This document shows positions 32,463 to 45,200 of a stretch of DNA of 64,000 nt, piece by piece; the stretch's first letter is position 1, and each line of letters opens with the position of its first letter. The stretch is from Symsagittifera roscoffensis. Taxonomy: Eukaryota > Xenacoelomorpha > Acoela > Convolutidae. The notes below the pieces were generated by a model. It saw only the letters and a program-made list of their open reading frames with translations. It was not told the DNA's origin and searched no databases. The stretch lies in NCBI RefSeq assembly GCF_963678635.1, contig NC_087063.1:32314599-32378598 (forward strand), read 5' to 3'. A program made the translations under genes and the position numbers.

Positions 32463-34541
32463 GTGGATCAGAACGTTTATCATACGGATGAAGATATTCT
32501 TAATCAATTTCGAAAGTATTTTTCAAATATTTTTTCAAATAGTTCTACAACAGACTCCGATCAACTACTAAAGACATTTTTATCAAAAAATAAACTCGAA
32601 AAAAATGAGAATGATGGCTATAATTACTTTACAGAAGATGAAATTCACTTGGCTATAAACAAATTGAATTTGAAAAGATCGCCTGGACCAGACGGCCTTA
32701 CTTCTAAGCTATACAAGACTTTCACGGATGAGTTTTGTTTAATTTTAGCTAAAGATTTTAATCATTTTGTTCATGGTGGAAAACTTTCAAACTGTTTTTA
32801 TTTAGCAATAATCAAACTGATCCCGAAATCTGAAAATGCCATAGCAGTACAAGATTTTCGCCCCATCAGCCTTATGAAAACTGACGCGAAAATCTTTGCC
32901 CATGTAGTCTGTAATCGAATTAAAAATGACCTTTGCAAAGTTGTAAAAAACCATCAGCACGCGTATTTGCCTGGAAGACAAATGCACACAGCAATACGAA
33001 AATTGAAAAAAGCGATTACTCCAGAACGATTGGCTACCCGAGGTTCATGTGCTGTAAAATTAGACTTTTCTAAAGCATTTGACAGAGTTGACAGATCACT
33101 TCTCATCAAAATTTTGAAAGGGTTAAACCTTGATGAGCTTTCAGTTAGAGCTATTGAAACTTTGTATTTAGACTCAAAAGCAGTAATTGAGATAAATGGT
33201 TTTTTATCAGCCAGCTTCAAAATTCATCGCGGTGTGAGACAAGGTTGCCCTCTTTCCGCATTTTTATTCATAGTTTTTATCGAACCCCTTCTTCAAGCAA
33301 TTGAATCTACAGAAGCAATTGAAGGTTTCGGGATATTGTGCCCCAAACTAGTTTCATATGCAGACGACATAACTTGCCTTATCAAAATCCGATGTATTGA
33401 CAGGTTGTTTCGCTTAATCGATACATTTTGCGAACAAACTCAAATGATGATTAACATAAGTAAAAGCGAAGTGCTTTCCATACCTGATTTATCACCCTAT
33501 AAAACAGTCAAGGAAACAAAAATACTTGGTGTCTTGTTTTACACTTCCCAAAAAATTGAAAATATTGAATTATTGTTGAGTTCACAAATTCAAAAACATC
33601 GAGGGTTAATTTCACTAAGTAAATCTTTGAGGGCCAAATCATTAACACTGTCAGTTTATGTTCTCCCTAAGTTTTTTCATTTGGCTCGCCATACTAGAGT
33701 TAACTTGGATACTGTTAGTAAATGCCAAGAATTATTAAATACAGAATTGAAAAAAACAAGCAGACTCGAAATAAGAAAAGAAGTTTTATATCACCCCATC
33801 TTAGATGGTGGGATAGGCTTACCATGCCTACAACTTAAACTTTTTAGTATGAAAATTATCGATTTCTTTGCTTCTGATATGTCAAATCAAAATAGTTTAT
33901 TACCAACAAATTCAATTTTACCGAAAGAAATCAAAAATTTGTTGAGAAATACGAACATCTCTATTGAAATAAGTTCAAGTGATTTTGCGATATTTTCAAA
34001 CAGTACCAATAGCCGTTTAATTATAACAATACAGACAAAATCGCGAGATGTTTATTATTTCTGCTTACAAAACTGTAGTTTTCATCGAGCTGTGATTTTC
34101 CGCTTGGGTTTTGCAGCAAACCGTTACCTCTGTTCAGAAGAACAATTGATTAAATTTACAGGCAAAATTTGGAAAAATTCAATGCTTGATGTATGGGAAA
34201 AAAACTTTCTTTATAAATTTGCATACGCTGTTTTTAAAGATCGAGAAAAGCGGTGGTTTTTATTTCTCGAGAATGCCCCCGAATGTTTCTATTGTAATTT
34301 AGAATGCGAAACATTCGAACACCTAATTTTCAGTTGTCCCTCGCTACGACCTTCAAGAAACATATTACAGATTAACAATTGGCGTGACGTTTTTGTATCA
34401 ACCAACATTGCAAGACTTAAGTATGTTGTTTCGGTTATTCGTGGTGCATATTCAAAATCATCGACGTCATGGAAAATCAACTTGCAAACATTTGTGTCAT
34501 GGGAAGTATGGAAGATGAGAAATACAAATTGCTCCTTCTGA
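32463..34541 (+). pseudogene. LINE-T1 ORF2, reverse transcriptase part
   Basis: 692 residues, same frame as the endonuclease part. RT motifs: KRSPGPDGLTSKLYK, DFRPISLMKTDAKI, VKLDFSKAFDRVDRSLL (first Asp), HRGVRQGCPLSAFLF, LVSYADDITCL (catalytic DD). A C-terminal knuckle ECFYCNLECETFEHLIFSC follows near 34285-34340. Length and order fit L1/Tx1 ORF2. The start at 32463 is simply the first ATG after the TAA at 32385, not a real start. Confidence 0.85.
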
Positions 34542-34699
34542 TGTAAACTATAAGGTAATGTAAGACTTCAGCAACAAACCAGGTAAAAGTAATGTCAATT
34601 GAACAAATATGATGTTATTTGTTCTACATATTGATTATGAAACTCTTAACTAAACAAATTTAATTTACAATTTGAAAAAAAAAAAAATATATACACAGG

Positions 34700-35595
34700 A
34701 CGGTATTTCCCATGGGATGCTTTCCAAGGTCTCATAACCCAAAAACATTTACCCTAAGCTAGCCAAAATCAAATTTTTGAATATGCCTTATGTATGCAAC
34801 TATATCGAGGCAAAATTAATTCTCCAATTACCGGAAAACTTAATTCATAGCCCTATAAGCCAACGTGAGACCTGTATCGTAATTGAACCGGGTCAAAACG
34901 ATTATACAGGAAGAGCAATTGACAAAGTTAAAATACAAAATGAAGAACAAGAGAAAAAGCTGATGGACTGGTCTTACAAAACGAAAATGGATGGCTTTAA
35001 ATTTTTGACCTTTTTTTCATGAATGTCAAAAATGCAAGATCTCTGGACGCCAAGAAAAAGTCATCACGATGATTGGTGCAACAAATGAAACCAACCAACC
35101 AATAACAGTCCCCACAAAAACCAAGCTCCAAAAATGCCAGCAACATGAAAAACGATGACGAAACATCACCTGATAAGGCTTGTAATGGCAGCGAAATTGA
35201 AGGAAAGAATGTCGAAATACTACCATTTATTTTTTTCGGTTAATGGATCTAAAACAAACAGTGCCGCAACTCCAAGCGAAGAAAACCAAAAGGATGAGGT
35301 TCTCAACAATCAGTTCGAAAAACTTAATTCATATTCTGCCAAGGAAAAAAAACAATCTAAATATCGCTAACAACAAACATAAATGTTTTTCTGGCGGAAA
35401 AATGCTAACAAAAAGAGCAAGAAATTTTACCAACCTCCTGGTCAATTTTAACACGGAAAAAAGGGCCTAAAATGAAATCCAAAATTTCCGGAGAAGATAT
35501 GGTTGGAGGGAAGTTTAGGCAAAGTTACTATGTGCGAAAACCCAGATATTTTTTTCGTTAATAAATTTAGCATAGAGGTCCAACTAAATTACACT
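34700..35595 (+). mobile_element. LINE-T2: second copy of the same LINE, ORF1 region, interrupted by GEb-2
   Basis: Begins directly after the LINE-T1 poly(A), same strand. It includes an ORF1-like reading frame (34777-35022; EAKLILQLPENLIHSP..), which shifts frame at a T-run near 35017 into FHECQKCKISGRQEK. It then matches LINE-T1 through the end of ORF1 and the start of ORF2 (to CTAAATTACACT at about 35595). There the GEb-2 LTR begins. The 3' remainder is not in the window. Confidence 0.7.
34777..35022 (+). pseudogene. LINE-T2 ORF1 N-terminal part
   Basis: 81 residues, MNMPYVCNYIEAKLILQLPE.. to the frame change at the T-run. A C-x2-C pair (CQKC) lies just past the shift, which may be the start of a zinc knuckle. 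No other domain is recognised; it is called ORF1 by its position upstream of the ORF2 start. Confidence 0.45.
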
Positions 35596-35928
35596 TGTAA
35601 CATTCGCCCGGAAGATACATATCGCCGGAAAAGAAAGCTAGGTTCTAAGACGACTGGCCAACATCTAAAAAGAGCTCTACATGCTTTTCACCGTCTCTAC
35701 CAAGCCAGTTCTTTTGGTGGTCTTTTCAACATCGGGTCGACAAAAACGTTACTGTTCTCCGGCTTCGACGAGAACGCTCAAATTAACTTAATTTTATGCA
35801 AAATAGTGAGCTCATGGCTGGGTCTCAGTATCCCCAGACCACGAGGTCACTCCTAAAAACAGGGCTACTACTACTTATCATATTACTATTGTTTTTGTTC
35901 AGTAGATAAAAATCATCATCTCCATCGA
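35596..35928 (-). repeat. GEb-2 LTR part, interrupted by GEa-2
   Basis: Closely matches the first ~333 bp (plus-strand view) of the GEb-1 LTR (1944-2276). It starts TGTAACATTCGCCCGGAAG inside LINE-T2, and at ...CTCCATCGA the GEa-2 LTR begins. The order of events is therefore LINE-T2, then GEb-2 into it, then GEa-2 into GEb-2. Confidence 0.85.
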
Positions 35929-36813
35929 TATAACACTCGCCCGAATACTACACAGCAACGAAGCGTAGAAAAAGTACCTATTAACGACTGGCAGGCATCA
36001 GTTACCTTAATTCCACTCGTTTTTCACCGTCTCGACCTTGCCAGTTGATTTTTTGGTCTGTTTAGGGCTAAGTAAAAAGTTACTATTTTTAGGCCATCAG
36101 TCAAACGACTTTTGATCAGCTTTCGTTTACATGCGAACACAACCACATAGTTGAGTCTCGGATCCTCAGACTACGTGATTGCTATTAAAACACGGCTCGA
36201 ATACCCTATTTTATCATGTTTTTGTGTGACAGTTCTATATTAAATCCATTGGAGATGGATTGACCCTTTCCTCTTTCTAGCTACTCATATTCTAAAATAT
36301 CAATTAATACCGGTGTTAATTCAAAGTTCTATGGCATCAGAGTAGCTAAAAAGTTAGTTTTATGCAGTCCTTCAACATACATCAGTCTCTGGGGGACCAA
36401 GCCTCCGCTTCCGTGTTCTCCTCGAGATAACGTTGTTATCTCTCCCAATTTGTAGCACGGGAGGGTTCCGCGGAATATTCCTTCCCCACTGAAGCTTCCT
36501 TTTCCACTAATTTCCACTGCTAAGGACCTTATCGTGTGTTTTTGCCACGATAAGAGGCTCCGTTTTTCTCGTGTTCCGGTACGACGGTTTTTCACTTTAT
36601 TTGTCGTTGTTCTCTTTTTTCCGATCCTTCTCGTCAAAATGGCCGTCTTTTTGTATTTCTCAGAAATACTTGCCCGTCAATCGAAATTTTAGAAATTTAA
36701 ACTTCCGGAATATTTCGACCCATCTTCGCAGCACTTTTTTGTTACTAAGGCCTTTAGTCGTCTTTTTTTGTCCCGCCGGAAGGTTGCGCTGTGCCAATCT
36801 GGCAGAATGCACA
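35929..36813 (-). repeat. GEa-2 3' LTR
   Basis: 885 bp, inverted relative to the GEa-1 LTRs and visibly more different from them than they are from each other. The CTTATCGTG hairpin lies at 36528-36554 with a different loop. Followed (minus-strand upstream) by the polypurine tract at 36814-36845. Confidence 0.88.
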
Positions 36814-39800
36814 TAATCCCCGGACAAGTCCCCATCAATGTCCCTATTGATCGCATAACACCGGGTTATCGTCAAGTAGTGTTCCAGTTCTCTGTAATCA
36901 ATCTTACAAATCGCATAAGAAAATGAAATTTATCTACTCCACCTCAGTTCACTACGTGTCACAAATTGCATCGTACTACATCTCACTGCCTTTCAACATT
37001 TTCACAAAATTTGCACCATGAGGAGTGTCCTAGATAAAACTTCTTTTCTGACTACTTACGTCATCTTGCCATAAAATTTCTTTTCGCTCTTTGTGATTAA
37101 AAAGTTGGGACGTGGCACGGCCACGCACCCGTTAAAATTAACTTAACGTCACTCACCAAGTATAATCAGTTATTTACGCGGTCCTATTTGATATTAAAAA
37201 CTCTGTGGCTAGGAAAGTTATTGAGTTACTCACCCTTTCCGAGCGAGTTTACCCAAACTTACCATGTCGCCACACAGTGAAATTGTGTCTTACACTGGTT
37301 AAGAACTTCAATCGTGTTTAAATTGGTAAATATACTCACCTATGCTCTCCATATATATATATATATAAATAGTCATAACTAAAATTTTCTTTCAATAATT
37401 TTAACAATGGTAACAATTTTCAAAGTTTGGTCTGACCAAACTAGATCAAAACAAAAAGTTTAACAAGTTCAATAATCAAAATTAGTTGATTAGTTCAAGT
37501 TTTAACACACAAAGACAATCAAGTTTTTTCTCCTTCTCTTCCTTTCTTGTTCACGTCTTCACTTATCCTCTTCGTTCCATCATCTTCATTCCATTGCTTC
37601 TCCATCCTGATCTTCAGCTTCACTGTCTTCAAGGACTTTTTCTAACATGTCCATGGAGTTGCGGGCCGTGCCCCAACTCTCCTGTTCAGACAGCCTCGGT
37701 TTGCAACAAGGTAGCAGGTTCACATTCACCTTTTGCTCCCGGTTCCTGCAAAAGCTGTTGTGAAGACACCGGCTCACATTTCGTTCTAGGTCAGCTCTTC
37801 TTCTCATCTCTTTCTTCTCATCTTCAGTTACACAAGGTGCTCCAGCTACTCGCTTCACCGCCGCGGTGACCGCGTTTCTGTGCGTCAGGAATGCTCTCTT
37901 ATAGGCTCCCGGTCCTATATCTAGCTGGAAAGATTGATAGGCTTCCGTGTTCCTCGACATGTTACGCTTCGCGCGTTCATACATCCATGACGTCATCACT
38001 GCACGGAACCAAGGCATCAAACTTTGCCTTGACCATATTCTTTCAATGGCTTTGGGTATTCTCAGAACCTTGCAGGTGGTTCTGAAAAGATCCAATTCGC
38101 GGCTCATCTTCACGTTGCTCAGCTGCTCAGGAGTCGGCAGGGCCGTCTCCTGTTCACTTGTGTCCGCGTTAGCCTCCAACCACCTCACTGCCAGCATGGC
38201 ACTAACCACCACGATTGACACCTGTTGATTCTGATCGGGCAACCCCGTAGAGTACATATGGAGATGGATTGACCCTTTCCTCTTTCTAGCTACTCATATT
38301 CTAAAATATCAAATAATACGGGTGTTAATTCAAAGTTCTATGGCATCAGAGTAGCTAAAAAGTTAGTTTTATGCAGTCCTTCAACATACAACAGTCTCTG
38401 GGGGACCAAGCCTCCGCTTCCGTGTTCTTCTCGAGATAACGTTGTTATCTCTCCCAATTTGTGGCACGGGAGGGTTCCGCGGAATATTCCTTCCCCACTG
38501 AAGCTTCCTTTTCCACTAATTTCCACTGCTAAGGACCTTATCGTGTGTTTTTGCCACGATAAGAGGCTCCGTTTTTCTCGTGTTCCGGTACGACGGTTTT
38601 TCACTTTATTTGTCGTTGTTCTCTTTTTTCCGATCCTTCTCGTCAAAATGGCCGTCTTTTTGTATTTCTCAGAAATACTTGCCCGTCAATCGAAATTTTA
38701 AAAATTTAAACTTCCGGAATATTTCGACCCTCCTTCGCAGCACTTTTTTGTTACTAAGGCCTTTAGTCGTCTTTTTTTTTGTCCCGCCGGAAGGTTGCGC
38801 TGTGCCAATCTGGCAGAATGGCACATAATCCCCGGACAAGTCCCCATCAATGTCCCTATTGATCGCATAACACCGGGTTATCGTCAAGTAGTGTTCCAGT
38901 TCTCTGTAATCAATCTTACAAATCGCATAAGAAAATGAAATTTATCTACTCCACCTCAGTTCACTACGTGTCACAAATTGCATCGTACTACATCTCACTG
39001 CCTTTCAACATTTTCACAAAATTTGCACCATGAGGAGTGTCCTAGATAAAACTTCTTTTCTGACTACTTACGTCATCTTGCCATAAAATTTCTTTTCGCT
39101 CTTTGTGATTAAAAAGTTGGGACGTGGCACGGCCACGCACCCGTTAAAATTAACTTAACGTCACTCACCAAGTATAATCAGTTATTTACGCGGTCCTATT
39201 TGATATTAAAACTCTGTGGCTAGGAAAGTTATTGAGTTACTCACCCTTTCCGAGCGAGTTTACCCAAACTTACCATGTCGCCACACAGTGAAATTGTGTC
39301 TTACACTGGTTAAGAACTTCAATCGTGTTTAAATTGGTAAATATACTCACCTATGCTCTCCATATATATATATATATATATAAATAGTCATAACTAAAAT
39401 TTTCTTTCAATAATTTTAACAATGGTAACAATTTTCAAAGTTTGGTCTGACCAAACTAGATCAAAACAAAAAGTTTAACAAGTTCAATAATCAAAATTAG
39501 TTGATTAGTTCAAGTTTTAACACACAAAGACAATCAAGTTTTTTCTCCTTCTCTTCCTTTCTTGTTCACGTCTTCACTTATCCTCTTCGTTCCATCATCT
39601 TCATTCCATTGCTTCTCCATCCTGATCTTCAGCTTCACTGTCTTCAAGGACTTTTTCTAACATGTCCATGGAGTTGCGGGCCGTGCCCCAACTCTCCTGT
39701 TCAGACAGCCTCGGTTTGCAACAAGGTAGCAGGTTCACATTCACCTTTTGCTCCCGGTTCCTGCAAAAGCTGTTGTGAAGACACCGGCTCACATTTCGTT

Positions 39801-42273
39801 CTAGGTCAGCTCTTCTTCTCATCTCTTTCTTCTCATCTTCAGTTACACAAGGTGCTCCAGCTACTCGCTTCACCGCCGCGGTGACCGCGTTTCTGTGCGT
39901 CAGGAATGCTCTCTTATAGGCTCCCGGTCCTATATCTAGCTGGAAAGATTGATAGGCTTCCGTGTTCCTCGACATGTTACGCTTCGCGCGTTCATACATC
40001 CATGACGTCATCACTGCACGGAACCAAGGCATCAAACTTTGCCTTGACCATATTCTTTCAATGGCTTTGGGTATTCTCAGAACCTTGCAGGTGGTTCTGA
40101 AAAGATCCAATTCGCGGCTCATCTTCACGTTGCTCAGCTGCTCAGGAGTCGGCAGGGCCGTCTCCTGTTCACTTGTGTCCGCGTTAGCCTCCAACCACCT
40201 CACTGCCAGCATGGCACTAACCACCACGATTGACACCTGTTGATTCTGATCGGGCAACCCCGTAGAGTACATATGGAGATGGATTGACCCTTTCCTCTTT
40301 CTAGCTACTCATATTCTAAAATATCAAATAATACCGGTGTTAATTCAAAGTTCTATGGCATCAGAGTAGCTAAAAAGTTAGTTTTATGCAGTCCTTCAAC
40401 ATACAACAGTCTCTGGGGGACCAAGCCTCCGCTTCCGTGTTCTTCTCGAGATAACGTTGTTATCTCTCCCAATTTGTGGCACGGGAGGGTTCCGCGGAAT
40501 ATTCCTTCCCCACTGAAGCTTCCTTTTCCACTAATTTCCACTGCTAAGGATCTTATCGTGTGTTTTTGCCACGATAAGAGGCTCCGTTTTTCTCGTGTTC
40601 CGGTACGACCGTTTTTCACTTTATTTGTCGTTGTTCTCTTTTTTCCGTTCCTTCTCGTCAAAATGGCCGTCTTTTTGTATTTCTCAGAAATACTTGCCCG
40701 TCAATCGAAATTTTAAAAATTTAAACTTCCGGAATATTTCGACCCTCCTTCGCAGCACTTTTTTGTTACTAAGGCCTTTAGTCGTCTTTTTTTTGTCCCG
40801 CCGGAAGGTTGCGCTGTGCCAATCTGGCAGAATGGCACATAATCCCCGGACAAGTCCCCATCAATGTCCCTATTGATCGCATAACACCGGGTTATCGTCA
40901 AGTAGTGTTCCAGTTCTCTGTAATCAATCTTACAAATCGCATAAGAAAATGAAATTTATCTACTCCACCTCAGTTCACTACGTGTCATAAATTGCATCGT
41001 ACTACATCTCACTGCCTTTCAACATTTTCACAAAGTTTGCACCATGAGGAGTGTCCTAGATAAAATTTCTTTTCTGAATACTTATGTCATCTTGCCATAA
41101 AACTTCTTTTCGCTCTTTGTGATTAAAAAGTTGGGACGTGGCACGGCCACGCACCCGTTAAAATTAACTTAACGTCACTCACCAAGTATAATCAGTTATT
41201 TACGCGGTCCTATTCGATATTAAAACTAAGAAACTCTGTGGCTAGGAAAGTTATTGAGTTACTCACCCTTTCCGAGCGAGTTTACCCAAACTTACCATGT
41301 CGCCACACAGTGAAATTGTGTCTTACACAGGTTAAAATTTTTCAATCGTGTTTAAATTGATAAATATACTCACCTATGTTCTCCATATATAAATAAATAG
41401 TCATAACTAAACATTTTTTTCAACAGTTTTAACAATTGTAACAATTATCAAAGTTTGGTCTGACCAAACTAGATCAAAACAAAAAGTTTAACAAGTTCAA
41501 TAATCAAACTTACTTGATTAGTTCAAGTTTTAACACACAAAGACAATCAAGTTTTTTCTCCTTCTCTTCCTTTCTTGTTCACGTCTTCACTTATCCTCTT
41601 CGCTCCATCATCTTCATTCCATTGCTTCTCCATGCTGATCTTCAGCTTCACTGTCTTCAAGGATTTTTTCTAACATGTCCATGGAGTTGCGGGCCGTGGC
41701 CCAACTCTCCTGTTCAGACAGCCTCGGTTTGCAACAAGGTAGCAGGTCCACATTCACCTTTTGCTCCCGGTTCCTGCAAAAGCTGTTGTGAAGACACCGG
41801 CTCACATTTCGTTCTATGTCAGCTCTTCTTCTCATCTCTTTCTTCTCATCTTCAGTTACACAAGGCGCTCCAGCTACTCGCTTCACCGCCGCGGTGACCG
41901 CGTTTCTGTGCGTCAGGAATGCTCTCTTATAGGCTCCCGGTCCTATATCTAGCTAGAAAGATTGATAGGCTTCCGTGTTCCTCGACATGTGACGCTTCGC
42001 GCGTTCATACATCCATGACGTCATCACTGCCCGGAACCAAGGCATCAAACTTTGCCTTGACCATATTCTTTCAATGGCTTTGTGTATTCTCAGAACCTTG
42101 CAGGTGGTTCTGAAAAGATCCAATTCGCGGCTCATCTTCACGTTGCTCAGCTGCTCAGGACGTCTCCTGTTCACTTGTGTCCGCGTTAGCCTCCAACCAC
42201 CTCACTGCCAGCATGGCACTAACCACCACAATTGACACCTGTTGATTCTGATCGGGCAACCCCGTAGAGTACA
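36251..42273 (-). repeat. Tandem triplication, ~2.0-kb unit, at the GEa-2 3' end
   Basis: Units 36251-38259 (2009 bp), 38260-40274 (2015 bp) and a third from 40275 that continues into the full element. Each unit holds the inner ~560 bp of the LTR, the 3' UTR and the last ~670 bp of the third coding region. The joints read ...GTAGAGTACA|TATGGAGATGG, fusing coding region to mid-LTR. The first two units are almost identical; the third differs at more sites and in the (AT)n run near 37350/39365. Confidence 0.9.
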
Positions 42274-45200
42274 ACTCCTCGACGTCCCATACTAACATCA
42301 GACTCCCGCGTTTGGGGTACCATAACGTCTGCGCCAAGCAGTGACAAGGATACTCCCCATGGGTTCTCAATATGTTCCTTCGGGTCCGATACCCTGAGGC
42401 TCCCAGCAACGGTTCCACATCCATCATAATTCTGTGCAAATCGTCTTTCTCTTCTATGGCGGGGAATTCAGTGGGTAACGCTCCACTCGCTTTCTGCTTC
42501 TGGAACTCGCTCACATTACCCTCGTTCAACCTCATGAACTCTTCACCCACTATGTCTTGCAACTCGCCTTCAGATCTCTTCGGGACTGCCCAAAAGATCT
42601 TCGCCAACAAATCATATGACCTTTCCGACATTCTGGCCAACCTCACGCACTTTGGCACAGAGAAAAGTTGGTCAATCAACACCTGCTGCGTCCTCGCATC
42701 CATCACCACCATGTGTTTAGGATACCTACTATTGCACTATGGTGCGGAGCTTGAACCCACCAGATATTTTGAACCAGTAGGTCTATGATAGGCCTCACGA
42801 TCCTTCAGATTCATTTCATTTTCAAGAGCTTCTCGCCAGCCCCCAATCTTCTGCTCTGTCTGCAAAGCTCCAGGGAATACTTCCACGCTGAGGGACGTCA
42901 CTAGCTCATGGGCACGCTCCAGGCGCTCAAGTGATTCTATCGAGCTCGTCATGCTACAAAATCCCAAGGCTGTGGTCAAGTTTACATCCGTCACCCCATG
43001 ACAGCCGCGACCAACTCCATGCCACTCTTATACGACATGCTCAGTCTTCCGTACAATCGTGCCAGTTGCCGATGCTGCTCGCTCAGCGTAACCAGGCAGT
43101 GTCTCAAGTTGCAAACATGTCCTTCCATCCCACTATGTTGAGCTAAACAGGTGCCTTGCTTCAACTAATTGCTCGATGGACTTTCCTCGGATGGCTCCGT
43201 GGATGAGTTGCTCTTTCGCTTCGTCATCAGATGCGGCCAGCAGATGGTGTATCGTGGCCAGATCGTGTAGACTCGCGTCATCATCCAGGTCTAACGCGAT
43301 ATCCGCCGTCATGTCCCAGATTAAACCGGCGTTAGGATGGGGACACCAAGAAGGTTTCATTAGCTCCCACATGGTTACTAGGCTGGTTTTCAAGGGACCG
43401 TCCCAAGAACCACAATCAAAACTCACTTGCCCCTTCAGCTCAGGAACCGAGGGTTCGACCACTCGTTCTTCTAAAATAATTCCCAGCTTGGGTTGTTCCA
43501 CCAGCAGCATTCCAGTTTCCTCAATCCGTTCGACCCAGAAATTGAGCACTATGACTTGCTCATAGTCGAAGTACGCTTCCCTGGCTTCTTCATTCACGAA
43601 GGGATTATTCGCCATCCCCGGTATGCCAGACACATATTGGAACGACTTCAGTTTCCCTAGTGTTGCAAAGTCTTTTTGTCCCCTGACTGTTTCAATCAAC
43701 TCCCGGCTCATTTTCAATTCTTTGTTGGAATACCTTCTCACTTCTTCCAACTTGCGATAGCTCTCCATGTCATTCGACTCCCTATTTGGTACAATCAATG
43801 GCATATCCTGATATAGTTCCAGGATTGCCCTGAGATAGTTTCTTTCGCAGTCAACTCCCTTTTGCCGAATGATCTTTTTGCATTCTCCCAAAACAGGAGT
43901 GGGAATACGATCCACCACGAACCTTACAAAGCACAGGGCATCCTTACGCTTAGCCCAGGCTATCGCAAAATCGTCTTTTGAAATCAACGCTCGCAGGGCT
44001 TCCATCAACTCCAGCTCCTGTTCCTTTGATTTCAAATCATTACTGGCTTCATATTCCGCCTTCTTGATGCCCATCAAGCACCAAGCCAACCGTACTTGCA
44101 GGTCAGTTCTCGTGCACGGATGAGCCAGGTACGCTGCCACCGTCGCAGGTGCATGCATCGTCTCGTCGAAGTATCTTTGGAGGGCCGCCCTCCAAGAGAT
44201 TTCCAGCTGTTTTTCCAGCCCGATTTCGTTCGCCTCTGAGGACATTACCGTGCCGTATTCTTTCCGATTTAAGTTAGAATTCTCCGTAAGCCCTTTCAGA
44301 TTTTCCTGCATAGCTCGCTTCTCGCTCCAAGCCATCAGGTGCCCTCTCGCGGAGTTCCTCGCCTTCAACATCTCCACATAACCCCCTGCTGGATCTCCCA
44401 TGTGGACCGATTCCGGCACAGTGACTCGACTGTACTCGACCACGTCGAGTTGTCCCTCCAGTTTCATCCGGGACATGTTGGTTCGCGAGGGCCTGTAATC
44501 TTCAAGTCCTCCAGATCCACACTGACTGATGATCTCCATCTCTAGCTTAGTGTCTGCTAAGGTTCGTGCAGTCTTCTTTGATTTCGTGGCTGTTGTGGTC
44601 AGACCTGCCAAGAGCACAGGGGGTATCAGGTTCTCTTTTTCTCCCCCGGCCAGTGTCGCACCATCTCCTTGCCCGCTCTCGCCTGAACGACCTGCGCTCG
44701 TCAAAGAGGCTACCACTGCGCTGGCTTTTGACTTCACCACTCTCTGGTTCACGGCTCGACTCCCTGTCTTCCCTTTCAGCCGCTTCAGGCCCTTTCTGGC
44801 TCGTCTAACGGGTAATTTCTTCGTGACCTGCTGATCATCGGCACTGTCCTCTGTAACTGACTCGGCCAGAACATCAGACTCCATGGAGTTCATTATTTTC
44901 TCCAGGACCTCACGCATAATGGGTTGGTTCAATCCCATCTTCATTATGGACTGCGTCCCATATCGTCGTATCACGTCCCATGACCTTTCCATGAAGTTCA
45001 CTCGGTTCCAGGTTGCCCCTGTCTTGCTTTCTAGTTCACTTTGGTATCTCTCCCATTCCTCTTCCGGTAGCGTACTCAGGAAGGATACCCTCATTGACTC
45101 TTCAATTTTTCTCCTCCTCGGTGACTCATGGAGCAATCTTTGTGGATCCCTATTTCGCCACTCTCTCGCCTGACTTATTGGGTCCATCGGGGATAAGTCG

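Larger units (their letters stand above)
30622..34687 (+). mobile_element. LINE-T1, remaining part: L1/Tx1-like LINE with APE endonuclease and RT
   Basis: Continues the LINE begun before GEa-1: end of ORF1 (to about 30859), then ORF2 with APE endonuclease and RT, and a poly(A) tail at 34675-34687. The RT style (RGVRQGCPLSAFLFIVFIEPLL, YADDITCL) and the C-terminal CxxC...H...C knuckle fit the L1/Tx1 group. It has a 430-bp internal tandem duplication, a one-base length change in an A-run inside the second copy, and an in-frame TAA in ORF2 at 32385. It is thus a dead copy even apart from the GEa-1 insertion. Confidence 0.8.

Noticed and set aside
36329-36637. 102-codon frame repeated at 38338 and 40353 on the minus strand.
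   Set aside because: It lies within the LTR and is repeated only because the LTR segment is triplicated.
37345-37370. (AT)n run as a functional site.
   Set aside because: A simple microsatellite whose length varies between the tandem units.
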